Source: Pseudodesulfovibrio cashew
GTDB taxonomy: Bacteria > Desulfobacterota > Desulfovibrionia > Desulfovibrionales > Desulfovibrionaceae
Assembly: GCF_009762795.1 (NCBI RefSeq)
Contig: NZ_CP046400.1
Span: 1,775,501-1,839,500, forward strand
Reading direction: 5' to 3'
Length of the DNA stretch: 64,000 bases
Below, one piece after another: positions 8,637-17,091 of the stretch. Each line of letters begins with the position of its first letter. Position 1 is the stretch's first letter. Position numbers and translations under genes: made by a program. Below the pieces are notes generated by a model. The model had not been told where the DNA came from. It saw only the letters and a program-made list of their open reading frames with translations, and did not search any database.

Positions 8637-9605
8637 ATGAAACGTATTCTGATCCTGGTCTTGTCGCTCGCCGTCATCCTCGGCATGTCCGTCTCCGCGC
8701 AAGCCAAAAAACGCTACGTCTTCGGCGGTGGTCCCGCCGGTGGTACCTTCCAGACCGTGGCCAACGGCATTCAGGTCTTCGGCCCCATCAAGAACAATCC
8801 CAATTTCTCCGTCAAGGCCCAGTCCTCTGCCGGTTCCACCGAGAACCTGCGCACCACCAACGCCGGCCGCGTGGCCTTCTCCACCGTCTACGCCGGCGAG
8901 GTCTTCCTTGGCCGCAACGGCAAGCTGAAGAATGACCCCCGCAAGTACGAGAACGTGCTGGTGGTGGGCTACCTCTACGGCGCGCCCGCCCAGTTGGTCG
9001 TTCGCAAGGACTCCGGCATCACCTCCGCCAAGGACCTGGTCGGCAAGAAGGTCGGCGTGGGCAATGCCGGTTCCGGCGCCTTCGCCAACTGCGAACGCTT
9101 TTTCACCCACCTGGGTATCTGGGACAAGATCGAGCGTAACGCCATGGGTTACAACGACGCGGCCCAGGCCTTCGGCAACGAGCAGTTGGACGCCTTCTGG
9201 CTGCTGACCGCCTACCCCTCCGGCGCGGTGATCATGGCCGCCCAGACCAACGACATCGCCCTGGTCAACGTGGGCAAGGACGCCGAGGACTTCGGTTACT
9301 TCGCCGAGTATCCCTACTTCGGCAAGCTGACCATCCCCGCCGGCGTCTACCGCGGCGTGGACACGCCCACCCCCTCCTTCTTCGACTCCGCCCTGCTGGT
9401 GGCCAACGCCAAGATTCCGGCCGAGCACGTCTATGAGCTGCTCTCCGCGGTCTGGTCCGACGAGGGCCTGGCGCACATGGTCGGCCAGAAGAAGACCTTC
9501 AAGGCCATGTCCGTTGCCGACGGTCTCAAGGGTGTGAACCCCGAGGCCACTCCGCTGCACCCGGGCGCCATCAAGTTCTGGACGGAAAAGGGTATCCTCA
9601 AGTAG
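8637..9605 (+). CDS. TAXI-family TRAP transporter solute receptor
   Basis: A 322-residue periplasmic receptor that captures the substrate of a TRAP transporter. Signal peptide MKRILILVLSLAVILGMSV with cleavage after AQA near residue 23. The mature protein begins RYVFGGGPAGGTFQTVANGI, the TAXI signature (G-G-x-G-G-T), and contains SSAGSTENLR, VGNAGSGAFANCE and FWLLTAYPSGAV. A strong TTAGGAGGAAG ribosome site precedes the ATG. The fused permease gene follows 230 bases downstream, with hairpins between them that could keep receptor mRNA in excess. The substrate is unknown; carboxylates such as glutamate are the usual guess for TAXI systems. Confidence 0.93.
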   Translation: MKRILILVLSLAVILGMSVSAQAKKRYVFGGGPAGGTFQTVANGIQVFGPIKNNPNFSVKAQSSAGSTENLRTTNAGRVAFSTVYAGEVFLGRNGKLKNDPRKYENVLVVGYLYGAPAQLVVRKDSGITSAKDLVGKKVGVGNAGSGAFANCERFFTHLGIWDKIERNAMGYNDAAQAFGNEQLDAFWLLTAYPSGAVIMAAQTNDIALVNVGKDAEDFGYFAEYPYFGKLTIPAGVYRGVDTPTPSFFDSALLVANAKIPAEHVYELLSAVWSDEGLAHMVGQKKTFKAMSVADGLKGVNPEATPLHPGAIKFWTEKGILK

Positions 9606-9631
9606 GCCGACTCAATCAGCAAACCATATCG

Positions 9632-9653
9632 GGCGGGCCGCATGGCCCGCCCG
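9632..9653 (+). other. Strong intercistronic hairpin after the TAXI receptor gene
   Basis: A perfect 9-bp stem, GGGCGGGCC/GGCCCGCCC with loop GCAT, starts 26 bases after the receptor stop. No T-run follows, so it looks like an mRNA-stabilising hairpin rather than a terminator. Such hairpins are common between receptor and permease genes. Confidence 0.6.
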
Positions 9654-9734
9654 CTCCAGGCGTTGCGCGGTGGCGGTCCGCGTGCAAGGCGCACCGGTCC
9701 CTTTCCGCATGCGGACTCGTCCCCCGGTCCGGGT

Positions 9735-9757
9735 CCCGTTCCCAATGGCGGAACGGG
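9735..9757 (+). other. Second intercistronic hairpin, possible weak attenuator
   Basis: CCCGTTCC (9735-9742) pairs with GGAACGGG (9750-9757), loop CAATGGC, followed by TCTTTG. It is the second stem in the receptor-permease spacer and may lower read-through into the permease gene. Confidence 0.45.
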
Positions 9758-9835
9758 TCTTTGCCCCGGCACGGGAGTGGCGAGGGTGAGCGATCTTTCT
9801 AAGCACCGTCCGACAAGGGCGGACATGAGCATGAA

Positions 9836-11761
9836 ATGTACGACAAGTTAAATAAAATCGAGCAATTTCTTTTCGACTTCCTGTCGGTGGGCATGGTCCT
9901 GTTCTATTCCTGGTCCGCCATTTTCGAGCCTGCGGCAACGCAGTTTCACCGGGGCGTCTACGTCATCATCACCTATATTCTGATATTCCTGATCTACAAG
10001 TCCAAGGGCATCTTCCGCCTGTTGGACTACGCGCTCATGGCAGCATCTGTTGTCACGGTGGGATACTGGATCATGAACTTCGAGGCCATCAACTACCGGA
10101 TGGGCATCGAGACCGAACTGGACCAGTGGATGGCCATGGTCGGCGTGCTCATCGGCGTGGAGCTGGCCCGGCGCGTGGTCGGCAATGTTTTTGTCATCAT
10201 CGGCGTGGCCATGCTGCTCTTCGGCATGTACGGGGCGCACATGCCGGACCTCATCGCCCATGCGGGCGCGACCTTCCCGGAGCTGTGTACCTCCATCTTC
10301 TACCGCTCCGACGGCGTGTTCGGCATCATGGCCAACGTCCTCGCCACCTACATCATCCTGTTCGTGCTCTTCGGCGCGTTTCTGGAACGGTGCGGGGCGC
10401 AACGGTTCTTCATCGATTTCCCGCTGGCGGCAGTTGGGCATAAGGTCGGCGGCCCGGCCAAGGTTTCGGTCATCGCCTCCGGCCTGTTCGGCTCCATCTC
10501 GGGTTCGGCCATCGCCAACACCGTGTCCACCGGCACCTTCACCATCCCGATGATGAAGAAGGCAGGCTTCAAGCCCCATGTGGCGGGCGGCATCGAGCCC
10601 GCAGCCTCCATCGGCGGCATGTTCATGCCCCCGATCATGGGCGCGGGCGGGTTCATCATGGCCGAAATGACCGGCCTGCCGTACTCGCACATCATGCTGG
10701 TGGCGGTCTTCCCGGCCATCATGTACTTCTTCTCGGTCTTCGTCATGGTTCACTACGAGGCCAAGAAGAACAACGTCGTGGGCGAACGCTACAAGTACTC
10801 GGCCAAGGAAATCTTCCGCAAGGAGTGGCTCTACACGCTGCCGCTCATCGGCATCACCGTGTTCATGCTCGCGGGCTACTCCCCAGGCTATTCGGCCATT
10901 GTCGGCCTGGCCATCTGCATCGGCCTCTCCTTCAAGGACGAGGGCAACTACATCGATCCGACCCTGCTCTGCATCATGACTTTCATGGTGCTGTGTCCGT
11001 GGCTGATCAAGCTGATCGGCCATGTGGGCGGCAAGGGGGCCGCGGACGCGATTCGTCCGTTCCTGTCCGGGCGCATCCTGCTGCTCTACGGCCTTATCGC
11101 CGCCGCAGCGCTTTACGCCTACCGACGGCAGACCGTGAGCGGCATGAAGTCCGAGCTCGGCCAGTTCGTCAAGGCCGCGCGCGAGGGCACCATCAACTCG
11201 CTCAAGATCGGCGCGACCGTGGGCGTCATCGGCATCATCATCGGCGTGCTCACGTACTCCGGCCTGGTGCTGACCTTCGCCGACATCGTCATCGAACTGG
11301 CCCACGGCTCCCTGGTCGCCACCATCCTGCTCATCGCGTTGGCATCCCTGGTGCTGGGCATGGGCGTGCCGGTCACGGCCGCCTATCTGATCACCGCCGT
11401 GGTCGCGGTCCCGGCCCTCACCCACCTGGGCGTCAACGAGGTGGCCGCGCACATGATCGTCTACTGGCTCTCCCAGGATTCGAACATCACGCCGCCGGTC
11501 TGCATCGCGGCCTTTGCCGGAGCGACCATCGCCGGAGCAAACATGTGGCGGACGGCGTTCACGTCCTTCAAGTTCGCCAAGTTCCTGTACCTGGCGCCGT
11601 TCCTGTTCGCCTACATTCCGGCCTTCACCCTGGAGGCCCCGCCCATGCAGATCGCCATGTGGTTCGCCATCATCGCGGTCTGCGTCTTTACATACGCATG
11701 GTTCCTGTCCGGCATCTGGTTCGCTCCTTTGAAGCGGATGTTCGGCGGCGCGCCCGCGTAG
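9836..11761 (+). CDS. TRAP transporter permease, fused small and large subunits (DctQM type)
   Basis: A 641-residue polytopic inner-membrane protein that carries out Na+- or H+-driven uptake together with the TAXI receptor. The first ~170 residues (four hydrophobic segments) correspond to the DctQ-like subunit, and the rest to the DctM-like large subunit, with SGSAIANTVSTGTFTIPMMK and IEPAASIGGMFMPPIMGAGG and, in the second half, LVLGMGVPVTAAYLI and DSNITPPVCIAAFAGATIAG. This inverted-repeat arrangement is typical of TAXI permeases. The chosen ATG (9836) begins MYDKLNKIEQFLF; ribosome-site evidence is weak. A terminator follows, so the operon ends here. Confidence 0.93.
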   Translation: MYDKLNKIEQFLFDFLSVGMVLFYSWSAIFEPAATQFHRGVYVIITYILIFLIYKSKGIFRLLDYALMAASVVTVGYWIMNFEAINYRMGIETELDQWMAMVGVLIGVELARRVVGNVFVIIGVAMLLFGMYGAHMPDLIAHAGATFPELCTSIFYRSDGVFGIMANVLATYIILFVLFGAFLERCGAQRFFIDFPLAAVGHKVGGPAKVSVIASGLFGSISGSAIANTVSTGTFTIPMMKKAGFKPHVAGGIEPAASIGGMFMPPIMGAGGFIMAEMTGLPYSHIMLVAVFPAIMYFFSVFVMVHYEAKKNNVVGERYKYSAKEIFRKEWLYTLPLIGITVFMLAGYSPGYSAIVGLAICIGLSFKDEGNYIDPTLLCIMTFMVLCPWLIKLIGHVGGKGAADAIRPFLSGRILLLYGLIAAAALYAYRRQTVSGMKSELGQFVKAAREGTINSLKIGATVGVIGIIIGVLTYSGLVLTFADIVIELAHGSLVATILLIALASLVLGMGVPVTAAYLITAVVAVPALTHLGVNEVAAHMIVYWLSQDSNITPPVCIAAFAGATIAGANMWRTAFTSFKFAKFLYLAPFLFAYIPAFTLEAPPMQIAMWFAIIAVCVFTYAWFLSGIWFAPLKRMFGGAPA

Positions 11762-11783
11762 ACGTTTCAGACACAAGTGACCC

Positions 11784-11815
11784 AAAGGGAGCCGGTTTTC
11801 CGGCTCCCTTTTTTC
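11784..11815 (+). terminator. Rho-independent terminator of the TRAP operon
   Basis: AAAGGGAGCCGG and CCGGCTCCCTTT form a 12-bp stem around a TTTT loop, followed by TTTTTT. It lies 22 bases after the permease stop. Confidence 0.92.
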
Positions 11816-12027
11816 ATGGCCCATCGAAGCTCTAGGGAGTGGCACGCCGCGTCCAACCTCTTGAATTGATTGGGCGCTCAACCAAGCCTGTTGGTCGGCA
11901 TGGGCCTGATTGGCGGAAAGCCTTGGCGTACAAGGATAAAATATGCTTGACGGAAAAGGAAATTCCCCCTTACGAACAGGGTTCCGACTATTGCGGTCCA
12001 TTACTATACCATTACGGAGGCCCGAGC

Positions 12028-13347
12028 ATGGCACTGTTCACTAAAGAAGAGGCGTTGAAGTATCATTCCGACAAGCGCAAGGGTAAGCTGGAGGTCATCT
12101 CCATCAAGCCGTGCGACAACCAGAAGCACCTGTCCATGGCCTACAGCCCGGGCGTGGCCGAGGCCTGCCGCGAAGTCGCCGCCGACCCGGAGACGGTCTA
12201 CGAGTACACCAACAAGGGCAACCTCGTGGCCGTGGTCTCCAACGGCACCGCCGTGCTCGGCCTGGGCAACATCGGCCCCATGGCTGGCAAGCCGGTCATG
12301 GAGGGCAAGGGTGTCCTCTTCAAGATTTTTTCCGACATCGACGTCTACGATCTGAACATCGACGCCAAGACCCCTGACGAGGTGGTCTCCTTCTGCAAGA
12401 TGCTTGAGCCCACCTTCGGCGGCATCAACCTGGAAGACATCAAGGCCCCCGAGTGCTTCGAGATCGAAACCCGCCTCAAGGCAGAGATGGGCATCCCGGT
12501 TTTCCATGACGATCAGCACGGCACGGCCATCATCTCCGCCGCGGGCATCATCAACGCCCTGGAGATCTCCGGCAAGAAGATCGAGGACATAAAGATCGTT
12601 GTCTCCGGCGCGGGCGCGGCGGCCATCGCCTGCTCCAACCTCTACGTGCACATGGGCGTGAAGAAGGAGAACATCTACATGTTCGACTCTCGCGGCCTGA
12701 TCCACGCCGGTCGCGAAGGCCTCAACGAGTTCAAGCAGAAATACGCCCAGGCCGAGGACGCCGGTTCCCTGGCCGACTGCATGGTTGGCGCGGACATGTT
12801 CCTGGGTCTGTCCGTCAAGGACGCCATCAATCAGGACATGGTCAAGACCATGGCCGAGAACGCCATCATCTTCGCCTGCGCCAACCCCGACCCCGAGATC
12901 CCGTACCCGGACGTCAAGGAAGTTCGCCCGGACATCATCATGGGCACGGGCCGTTCCGACTTCCCCAACCAGGTCAACAACGTGCTCGGCTTCCCCTTCA
13001 TCTTCCGCGGCGCCCTGGACTGCCGCGCCACGGCCATCAACGAGGAAATGAAGATCGCTGCGGCCGAGGCCCTGGCCAAGCTGGCCAAGGAGCCGGTGGC
13101 TCAGGACATCTGCGACGCCTACGGCGTGGACAAGCTCGACTACGGCATCGACTACATCATCCCCAAGCCCCTGGATCCGCGCGTCCTGACCTGGCTGGCC
13201 CCGGCTGTCGCCAAGGCCGCCATGGACACCGGCGTGGCCAAGGTCCAGCTCGACCTCGACCAGTACGCCAAGGACCTGGAAGCGCGCATGGCCGCCTCCA
13301 AGGCCCGCACCAAGGGCGTGGTCGACTCCTTCGGCTTCGACATCTAG
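12028..13347 (+). CDS. NAD(P)-dependent malic enzyme
   Basis: A 439-residue cytoplasmic enzyme that decarboxylates malate to pyruvate, linking C4-dicarboxylates to pyruvate metabolism. Motifs: [65 protein letters not shown] and the nucleotide-binding [15 protein letters not shown], then [11 protein letters not shown] and [16 protein letters not shown]. It is the short bacterial form without a phosphotransacetylase-like C-terminal domain. The start at 12028 is set by ACGGAGG at 12014-12020; longer in-frame extensions lack support. It has its own terminator and is separated from the TRAP operon by another, so cotranscription is unlikely although a shared dicarboxylate theme is possible. Confidence 0.95.
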   Translation: MALFTKEEALKYHSDKRKGKLEVISIKPCDNQKHLSMAYSPGVAEACREVAADPETVYEYTNKGNLVAVVSNGTAVLGLGNIGPMAGKPVMEGKGVLFKIFSDIDVYDLNIDAKTPDEVVSFCKMLEPTFGGINLEDIKAPECFEIETRLKAEMGIPVFHDDQHGTAIISAAGIINALEISGKKIEDIKIVVSGAGAAAIACSNLYVHMGVKKENIYMFDSRGLIHAGREGLNEFKQKYAQAEDAGSLADCMVGADMFLGLSVKDAINQDMVKTMAENAIIFACANPDPEIPYPDVKEVRPDIIMGTGRSDFPNQVNNVLGFPFIFRGALDCRATAINEEMKIAAAEALAKLAKEPVAQDICDAYGVDKLDYGIDYIIPKPLDPRVLTWLAPAVAKAAMDTGVAKVQLDLDQYAKDLEARMAASKARTKGVVDSFGFDI

Positions 13348-13370
13348 AGCCGTACATAGAATGACATAAC

Positions 13371-13406
13371 AAGGCCCCGCTCCGAACTCGGAGTGGGGCC
13401 TTTTTG
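13371..13406 (+). terminator. Terminator after the malic enzyme gene
   Basis: Outer stem AAGGCCCC/GGGGCCTT with inner CTCCGA/CGGAG and a TTTTT tail, 23 bases after the stop. Confidence 0.9.
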
Positions 13407-13460
13407 AGTGGCGACATAGTTGATTTCCTGAACGACAAAAAGAATCAGAATGCCTAATCT

Positions 13461-13637
13461 CGCACCGTCGGTGCGAAAAAGGGGATGCAAGGGCGCTAGT
13501 CCTTGCCCGCCGGAGGCGGCAAATCTGCAGGACAGCGGGTTTTGACGTTGCGGCCTCCGCAACGCCCTGAAAGGGTGAGCCTCAGGACGAGGCGAATCAG
13601 ATCACCTGGCAATCGCCGTCGAAAGGCGGTTCAACTT
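13461..13637. repeat. Dispersed multi-hairpin intergenic repeat, copy A
   Basis: This spacer shares blocks with 37703-37793: AAAGGGGATGCAAGGG, CTTGCCCGCCGGAGGCG, ATCACCTG and CGAAAGGCGG, in the same order. It folds into CGCACC/GGTGCG (13461-13475), GCAAGG/CCTTGC, and a GAAA-capped stem near 13616-13630. Copy A has about 76 extra bases (13525-13600) with further stems GTTGCGG/CCGCAAC and GCCTC/GAGGC. No convincing coding frame crosses it. Together with the upstream terminator it fills the 13348-13718 spacer. Confidence 0.75.
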
Positions 13638-13718
13638 CCGTTTTTCCCGCCTCAAGCCCGCCGTTGCGCCTCGGCCCATTGTCCTCTATGCTTCCGAAAA
13701 AACCATCGCAGGAATATC

Positions 13719-14195
13719 ATGAAACGCATCCTTACCCTTGTCGCCGTCCTGGCCATGCTCATGCTGGCCCAGGGCTGCAAGTCCTCTCCCGCAGAGCTTT
13801 TGGACCTGTCCACCGGGCCGGAATACGTGGGAGACTATCTTGAAGTTTCGGACGTGCTGCGCATCGGCCACGCCCTGGACACGGCAGAGACCCGCCAGCC
13901 GGTCCAGTGGGAGAACCCGGCCACGGGCTACCAGTGCTCCATGATGGTCTTCAATTCCGATGCGGCCATGGGCACGGCCACGCGCACTTTCACGGTGCTG
14001 ACCATCGCCCCGGACGGTAATGCCGAGGTCCTCAACCTCTCGGGCAAGTCCTCGACCAGGAACGTCTGGAACATCGTAGCCCTGAAGCCCGCCTCGCCCG
14101 TGGGCAAGGCCAGCCGCATGACCCTGGCCGCCTCGCCAGTGCCCGAAGCCTCCCTGACCGGCAAGATCTTCAACGGTTTCATGGTGCAGGAGTAA
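13719..14195 (+). CDS. Putative lipoprotein, surface-antigen-like
   Basis: A 158-residue secreted protein. MKRILTLVAVLAMLMLAQGC is a lipoprotein signal peptide ending in a lipobox-like LAQGC (Cys20), so membrane anchoring is likely. The mature part contains EVSDVLRIGHALDTAETRQP and WENPATGYQCSMMVFN, reminiscent of the C-terminal region of bacterial 17-kDa-type surface antigens (ALD..E.G....W.N..TG...). The function is unknown. The start is chosen for the signal peptide and AGGA upstream. A 59-residue gene follows after 6 bases and is probably cotranscribed. Confidence 0.75.
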   Translation: MKRILTLVAVLAMLMLAQGCKSSPAELLDLSTGPEYVGDYLEVSDVLRIGHALDTAETRQPVQWENPATGYQCSMMVFNSDAAMGTATRTFTVLTIAPDGNAEVLNLSGKSSTRNVWNIVALKPASPVGKASRMTLAASPVPEASLTGKIFNGFMVQE

Positions 14196-14201
14196 GGCGG
14201 C

Positions 14202-14381
14202 GTGGACGATCCCCGGCGCGACGCCATCCGGCAATTGGCCGAACAGAACGGCCTGGACCCCGCCGAACTGGAGGCCGCGCTTCTTTCGGGTGACATTCCC
14301 GAGCCGCTCCTGCGGGCCATGGAGGCCGTGCTCGGCGACATCGAGCTCTTTGCCGAAGCCGTGACGAAAGCGGACCGATAG
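14202..14381 (+). CDS. Small protein of unknown function (59 aa)
   Basis: A GTG-started frame, MDDPRRDAIRQLAEQNGLDP to the TAG at 14379-14381, begins 6 bases after the lipoprotein stop, with AAGGCGG just upstream. The codon third positions are strongly GC, as in the neighbouring genes, and the composition is acidic and helical (EQNGLDPAELEAALLSGDIP), resembling a small helical-hairpin protein. I do not recognise the family. It ends 31 bases before the convergent antiporter gene. Confidence 0.6.
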   Translation: MDDPRRDAIRQLAEQNGLDPAELEAALLSGDIPEPLLRAMEAVLGDIELFAEAVTKADR

Positions 14382-14412
14382 CCCTTTGCGCCGGGCTCGC
14401 CGGGCGGTGCGA

Positions 14413-16029
14413 TCAGACAGTATCCTTGTTTACGATTTCGCACCCCAGTTCGGGCACGGAGAGGTTGTTGCAGATGTGCGCGCCCAGGCCCGCTCCCGCC
14501 TCGCTGAACACGTTGAGCGAAGTGTCCACGCCTGCCTCCCGCAGAATTTCGATCTCGTCGTCGTATTGGGCCACGGCCGCCAGCTTGCCCGTGAACCCCA
14601 TTTCCTGCGTTTTTTCCGCCACGTACAGCTGCGCTTCCAGGCTGGGGACAGCCAGGACGATCAGTTTTACCTCGCTGTCGCGCTCGGGCAGCTTGCGCCA
14701 GAAGTCCGGGTTGGTCACGTCGGCCAGGGCCGCCTGGCGTCCCGCCTCCAGGTGGCGGTCCACGGTCTCGGCGTTGAAGTCGAGGCCCAGGGCCACGGGG
14801 CCGAATTTGTTTGTGAAGTAGTCATAGGCCCCGGTGCCGATCCGGCCCATGCCCATGATGACAATGCGCCACCTTCCGGCCTCGAAGGGCTCCTCGTCAG
14901 GGTGACGTTCGACCGTCTCCAGCCGCTTGAGCGCGTCGCCAGTCCTGTCAAAGAGCGCGTCGCCCTGGCGGTTGAAGGGCGCGGCCAGGATAAAGGACAG
15001 GGACAGGGCCACGGCCAGCACCAGGAGCCACTCCCTGGGGAGCCAGCCCGAGGCCACGGCCAGGCCGCCGACGATCAGGCCGAACTCCGAGTAGTTCGCC
15101 AGGTTGAGGGCGGTGATGAACGCGGTCCGCGCCCGCAGCCGGAAGCGTGTGAAGAGCAGCAGGAAGAGCCCGGCCTTGAGCGGCAGGACGGCCACCAGGA
15201 GCAGGGCCGCCCAGAGGATGTCCAGGGACGGCAGGCCGGACAGGCCTATGTTCAGGAAGAATCCTACCAGCAGGACGTCCTTGATGTTCAGCAGGGAGTC
15301 GGCCAGGTCTCTCGCCTGGTCGTGTCCGGCCAGGAGCATGCCCATGATGAGCGCGCCCAGGTCGGCCTTGAGTCCCACCAGGTCGAAACCGTAGGCCCCG
15401 GCCACCATGGCCAGGAAGAATCCGAACAGGACCTGGAGCTCGCCGTGCCCTATGCGGTCCAGCATGCGCAGGAAAATGAGCCTGGCCAGGGGCAGCCCCG
15501 CGAGCATGGCCAGGGCCCAGACCGAGGGGACTTTGCCCGTGGAAAATGCCAGAAAAAGGACGGCGGCGATGTCCTGCACGATGAGCACGCCGATGGCCGT
15601 TCGTCCGTTCAGGGACCCGGCCCTGCCGCTTTCCTCAAGTATCTTCACCGCGAAGACGGTGGAGGAAAAGCTCAGGGTGAAGGCGAGCAGCAGGGCGGTG
15701 GTGGGCGTGAGGTCTGCGAACAGCCCGAGTCCTGCGGCGGCCAGTCCGGCCAGCCCCAGGGTGAAGACGCTCACGGTTATGAGCATGTGCAGGCTGGCCC
15801 CGGCCCAGACCTCCGGTTTGAACAGGGTCTTGAGCTTCAGCTTGAGGCCGATGGAAAAAAGCAGGACTGTGACACCGACGTCCGCGACCTCCCGCATCAC
15901 CGGCCCGGAGGTGTAGCCCTGGGCGGAGAGGGCGAACCCGGCGGCAAGGTAGCCCACCAGCGGCGGCAGACCGATTCGGTTTGCCAGGTAGCCGAGCCCG
16001 AAGGCGAGGAAGATGATCAGTGGGTCCAT
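14413..16029 (-). CDS. Monovalent cation:proton antiporter (CPA2/Kef type) with TrkA-N domain
   Basis: A 538-residue inner-membrane protein. Residues 1 to about 375 form a Na+/H+-exchanger-like domain (LPPLVGYLAAGFALS, LSFSSTVFAVKILEE, VQDIAAVLFLAF), followed by a cytoplasmic Rossmann TrkA-N domain (RIVIMGMGRIGTGAYDYF) that would bind nucleotide and gate transport. It is KefB/YbaL-like; efflux of K+ coupled to H+ is the likely activity, but glutathione gating cannot be claimed. It starts 2 bases after the K+ channel gene on the same strand, so the two form a K+-handling operon. Confidence 0.9.
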   Translation of the reverse strand: MDPLIIFLAFGLGYLANRIGLPPLVGYLAAGFALSAQGYTSGPVMREVADVGVTVLLFSIGLKLKLKTLFKPEVWAGASLHMLITVSVFTLGLAGLAAAGLGLFADLTPTTALLLAFTLSFSSTVFAVKILEESGRAGSLNGRTAIGVLIVQDIAAVLFLAFSTGKVPSVWALAMLAGLPLARLIFLRMLDRIGHGELQVLFGFFLAMVAGAYGFDLVGLKADLGALIMGMLLAGHDQARDLADSLLNIKDVLLVGFFLNIGLSGLPSLDILWAALLLVAVLPLKAGLFLLLFTRFRLRARTAFITALNLANYSEFGLIVGGLAVASGWLPREWLLVLAVALSLSFILAAPFNRQGDALFDRTGDALKRLETVERHPDEEPFEAGRWRIVIMGMGRIGTGAYDYFTNKFGPVALGLDFNAETVDRHLEAGRQAALADVTNPDFWRKLPERDSEVKLIVLAVPSLEAQLYVAEKTQEMGFTGKLAAVAQYDDEIEILREAGVDTSLNVFSEAGAGLGAHICNNLSVPELGCEIVNKDTV

Positions 16030-16031
16030 GG

Positions 16032-16811
16032 CTATTCCCCGTTTTCTTCCCGGGTCCGCACCACGCCCCGGGTGATAATGCCGACCATGAGCGCGAACAT
16101 GATGTAGCTGGTCAGGCTCTGGAAGATGAGCAGGAGCTTGGCGTCCCAGGTCCTGGGCACCAGGTCGCCGTATCCGAGGGTGGTCATGCTCACCACCGTG
16201 AAGTAGAGGGCGTTGAGAAATATTTCGCCGCTGTTGGTCAGGAAGCCGAAGGGGGCCTCCATGCCGAGCAGCAGGTGGATGACCTCCAGGGTGGCGTTGA
16301 CCAGGGTGAAGCCGGCCAGCATGGTCAGGTAGATGCGCAGCAGCTCGATGACCTCCTCCCAGGTGGCCGAGTTGCCCGGCCTGAGCAGCACCACGATCGT
16401 GTGGGTGAAGGCGCGCAGGTGCCAGGCCAGGATGGAGAGCACGCCCAGGGTCAGGGGAATGAGACCTTCCCTGTGCAATCCGAGCAGGACCATGACGATG
16501 CCGCAGAGGAAGCCGGTAGCCATGCCGTAGCTGATTTTTCTTGATGACGCAGGCTTGCGGGACACCGCGCCAACCCGCCGGAGGTGGCGGTTGTAGAGAC
16601 CGTGGAAGCCCAGGACGGCGACGCCCACCAGCAGGCCGTTGGCCAGGGCGAACAGGAAATCAGCGGTTACGAACCGATCGTCCGTCAGCGCGGCCGCCAC
16701 ATCGTGCGGAAAGAGGGCGTTGCCCAGATAGAGCAGGGCGACCCCGGCGAAGAAGCAGGGGACGAAGTGCGTGTAGAGCACGTTTTTGAATGTCGTCTTA
16801 TCGGATGGCAT
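16032..16811 (-). CDS. Potassium channel protein (two-pore-helix ion channel)
   Basis: A 259-residue membrane protein with about six hydrophobic segments and the selectivity filter TTLGYGD in ALYFTVVSMTTLGYGDLVPR, a K+ channel filter variant with Leu-Gly-Tyr-Gly-Asp. There is no C-terminal RCK domain; the tail ends soon after the last helix (GIITRGVVRTREENGE). The start at 16811 (MPSDKTTFKN) is chosen because GGGAGA lies at the right distance upstream. It is translated just ahead of the TrkA-N antiporter, whose regulatory domain may be part of the same response. Confidence 0.9.
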   Translation of the reverse strand: MPSDKTTFKNVLYTHFVPCFFAGVALLYLGNALFPHDVAAALTDDRFVTADFLFALANGLLVGVAVLGFHGLYNRHLRRVGAVSRKPASSRKISYGMATGFLCGIVMVLLGLHREGLIPLTLGVLSILAWHLRAFTHTIVVLLRPGNSATWEEVIELLRIYLTMLAGFTLVNATLEVIHLLLGMEAPFGFLTNSGEIFLNALYFTVVSMTTLGYGDLVPRTWDAKLLLIFQSLTSYIMFALMVGIITRGVVRTREENGE

Positions 16812-16991
16812 GGCTGTTCTCCCAACAATACGGGATATTGGCACAGAAGCGGGGTGGGGTGCAACGAAAAGCGGACGTCCGGGACGGATACTTGTGGACT
16901 TGCTCCTGAGGCGATCTTTTTGTCGGTTTTTTTAGAGTTTTTCTAGAGAGATGGCGTGGGGTCGATTCGGCTCCGGGCAGGGCCTCCGCCC

Positions 16992-17020
16992 TTGACTATA
17001 TTGTGAATCTGGCTTAACAA
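16992..17020 (+). promoter_or_regulatory. Candidate sigma-70 promoter for ffh
   Basis: TTGACT (16992-16997), a 17-base spacer and TAACAA (17015-17020) lie about 70 bases upstream of the ffh start. The -35 is strong and the -10 weak. The rest of the 16812-17091 spacer shows no other feature I can support. Confidence 0.4.
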
Positions 17021-17091
17021 ACCTCCTCTTTGCCCGCGCTGGACGGTTTAATTGCGCTTGGAGACCGATAGATTTTAGGGAGATAGGACAC

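Noticed and set aside
9848..12034. Minus-strand open frame of over 700 codons across the TRAP permease gene
   Set aside because: It is antisense to a clear membrane permease and is His/Asp/Arg-rich low-complexity translation typical of a shadow frame.
12004..12705. Minus-strand 233-codon frame opposite the malic enzyme gene
   Set aside because: Shadow frame of a strongly biased gene; the plus strand has all malic enzyme motifs.
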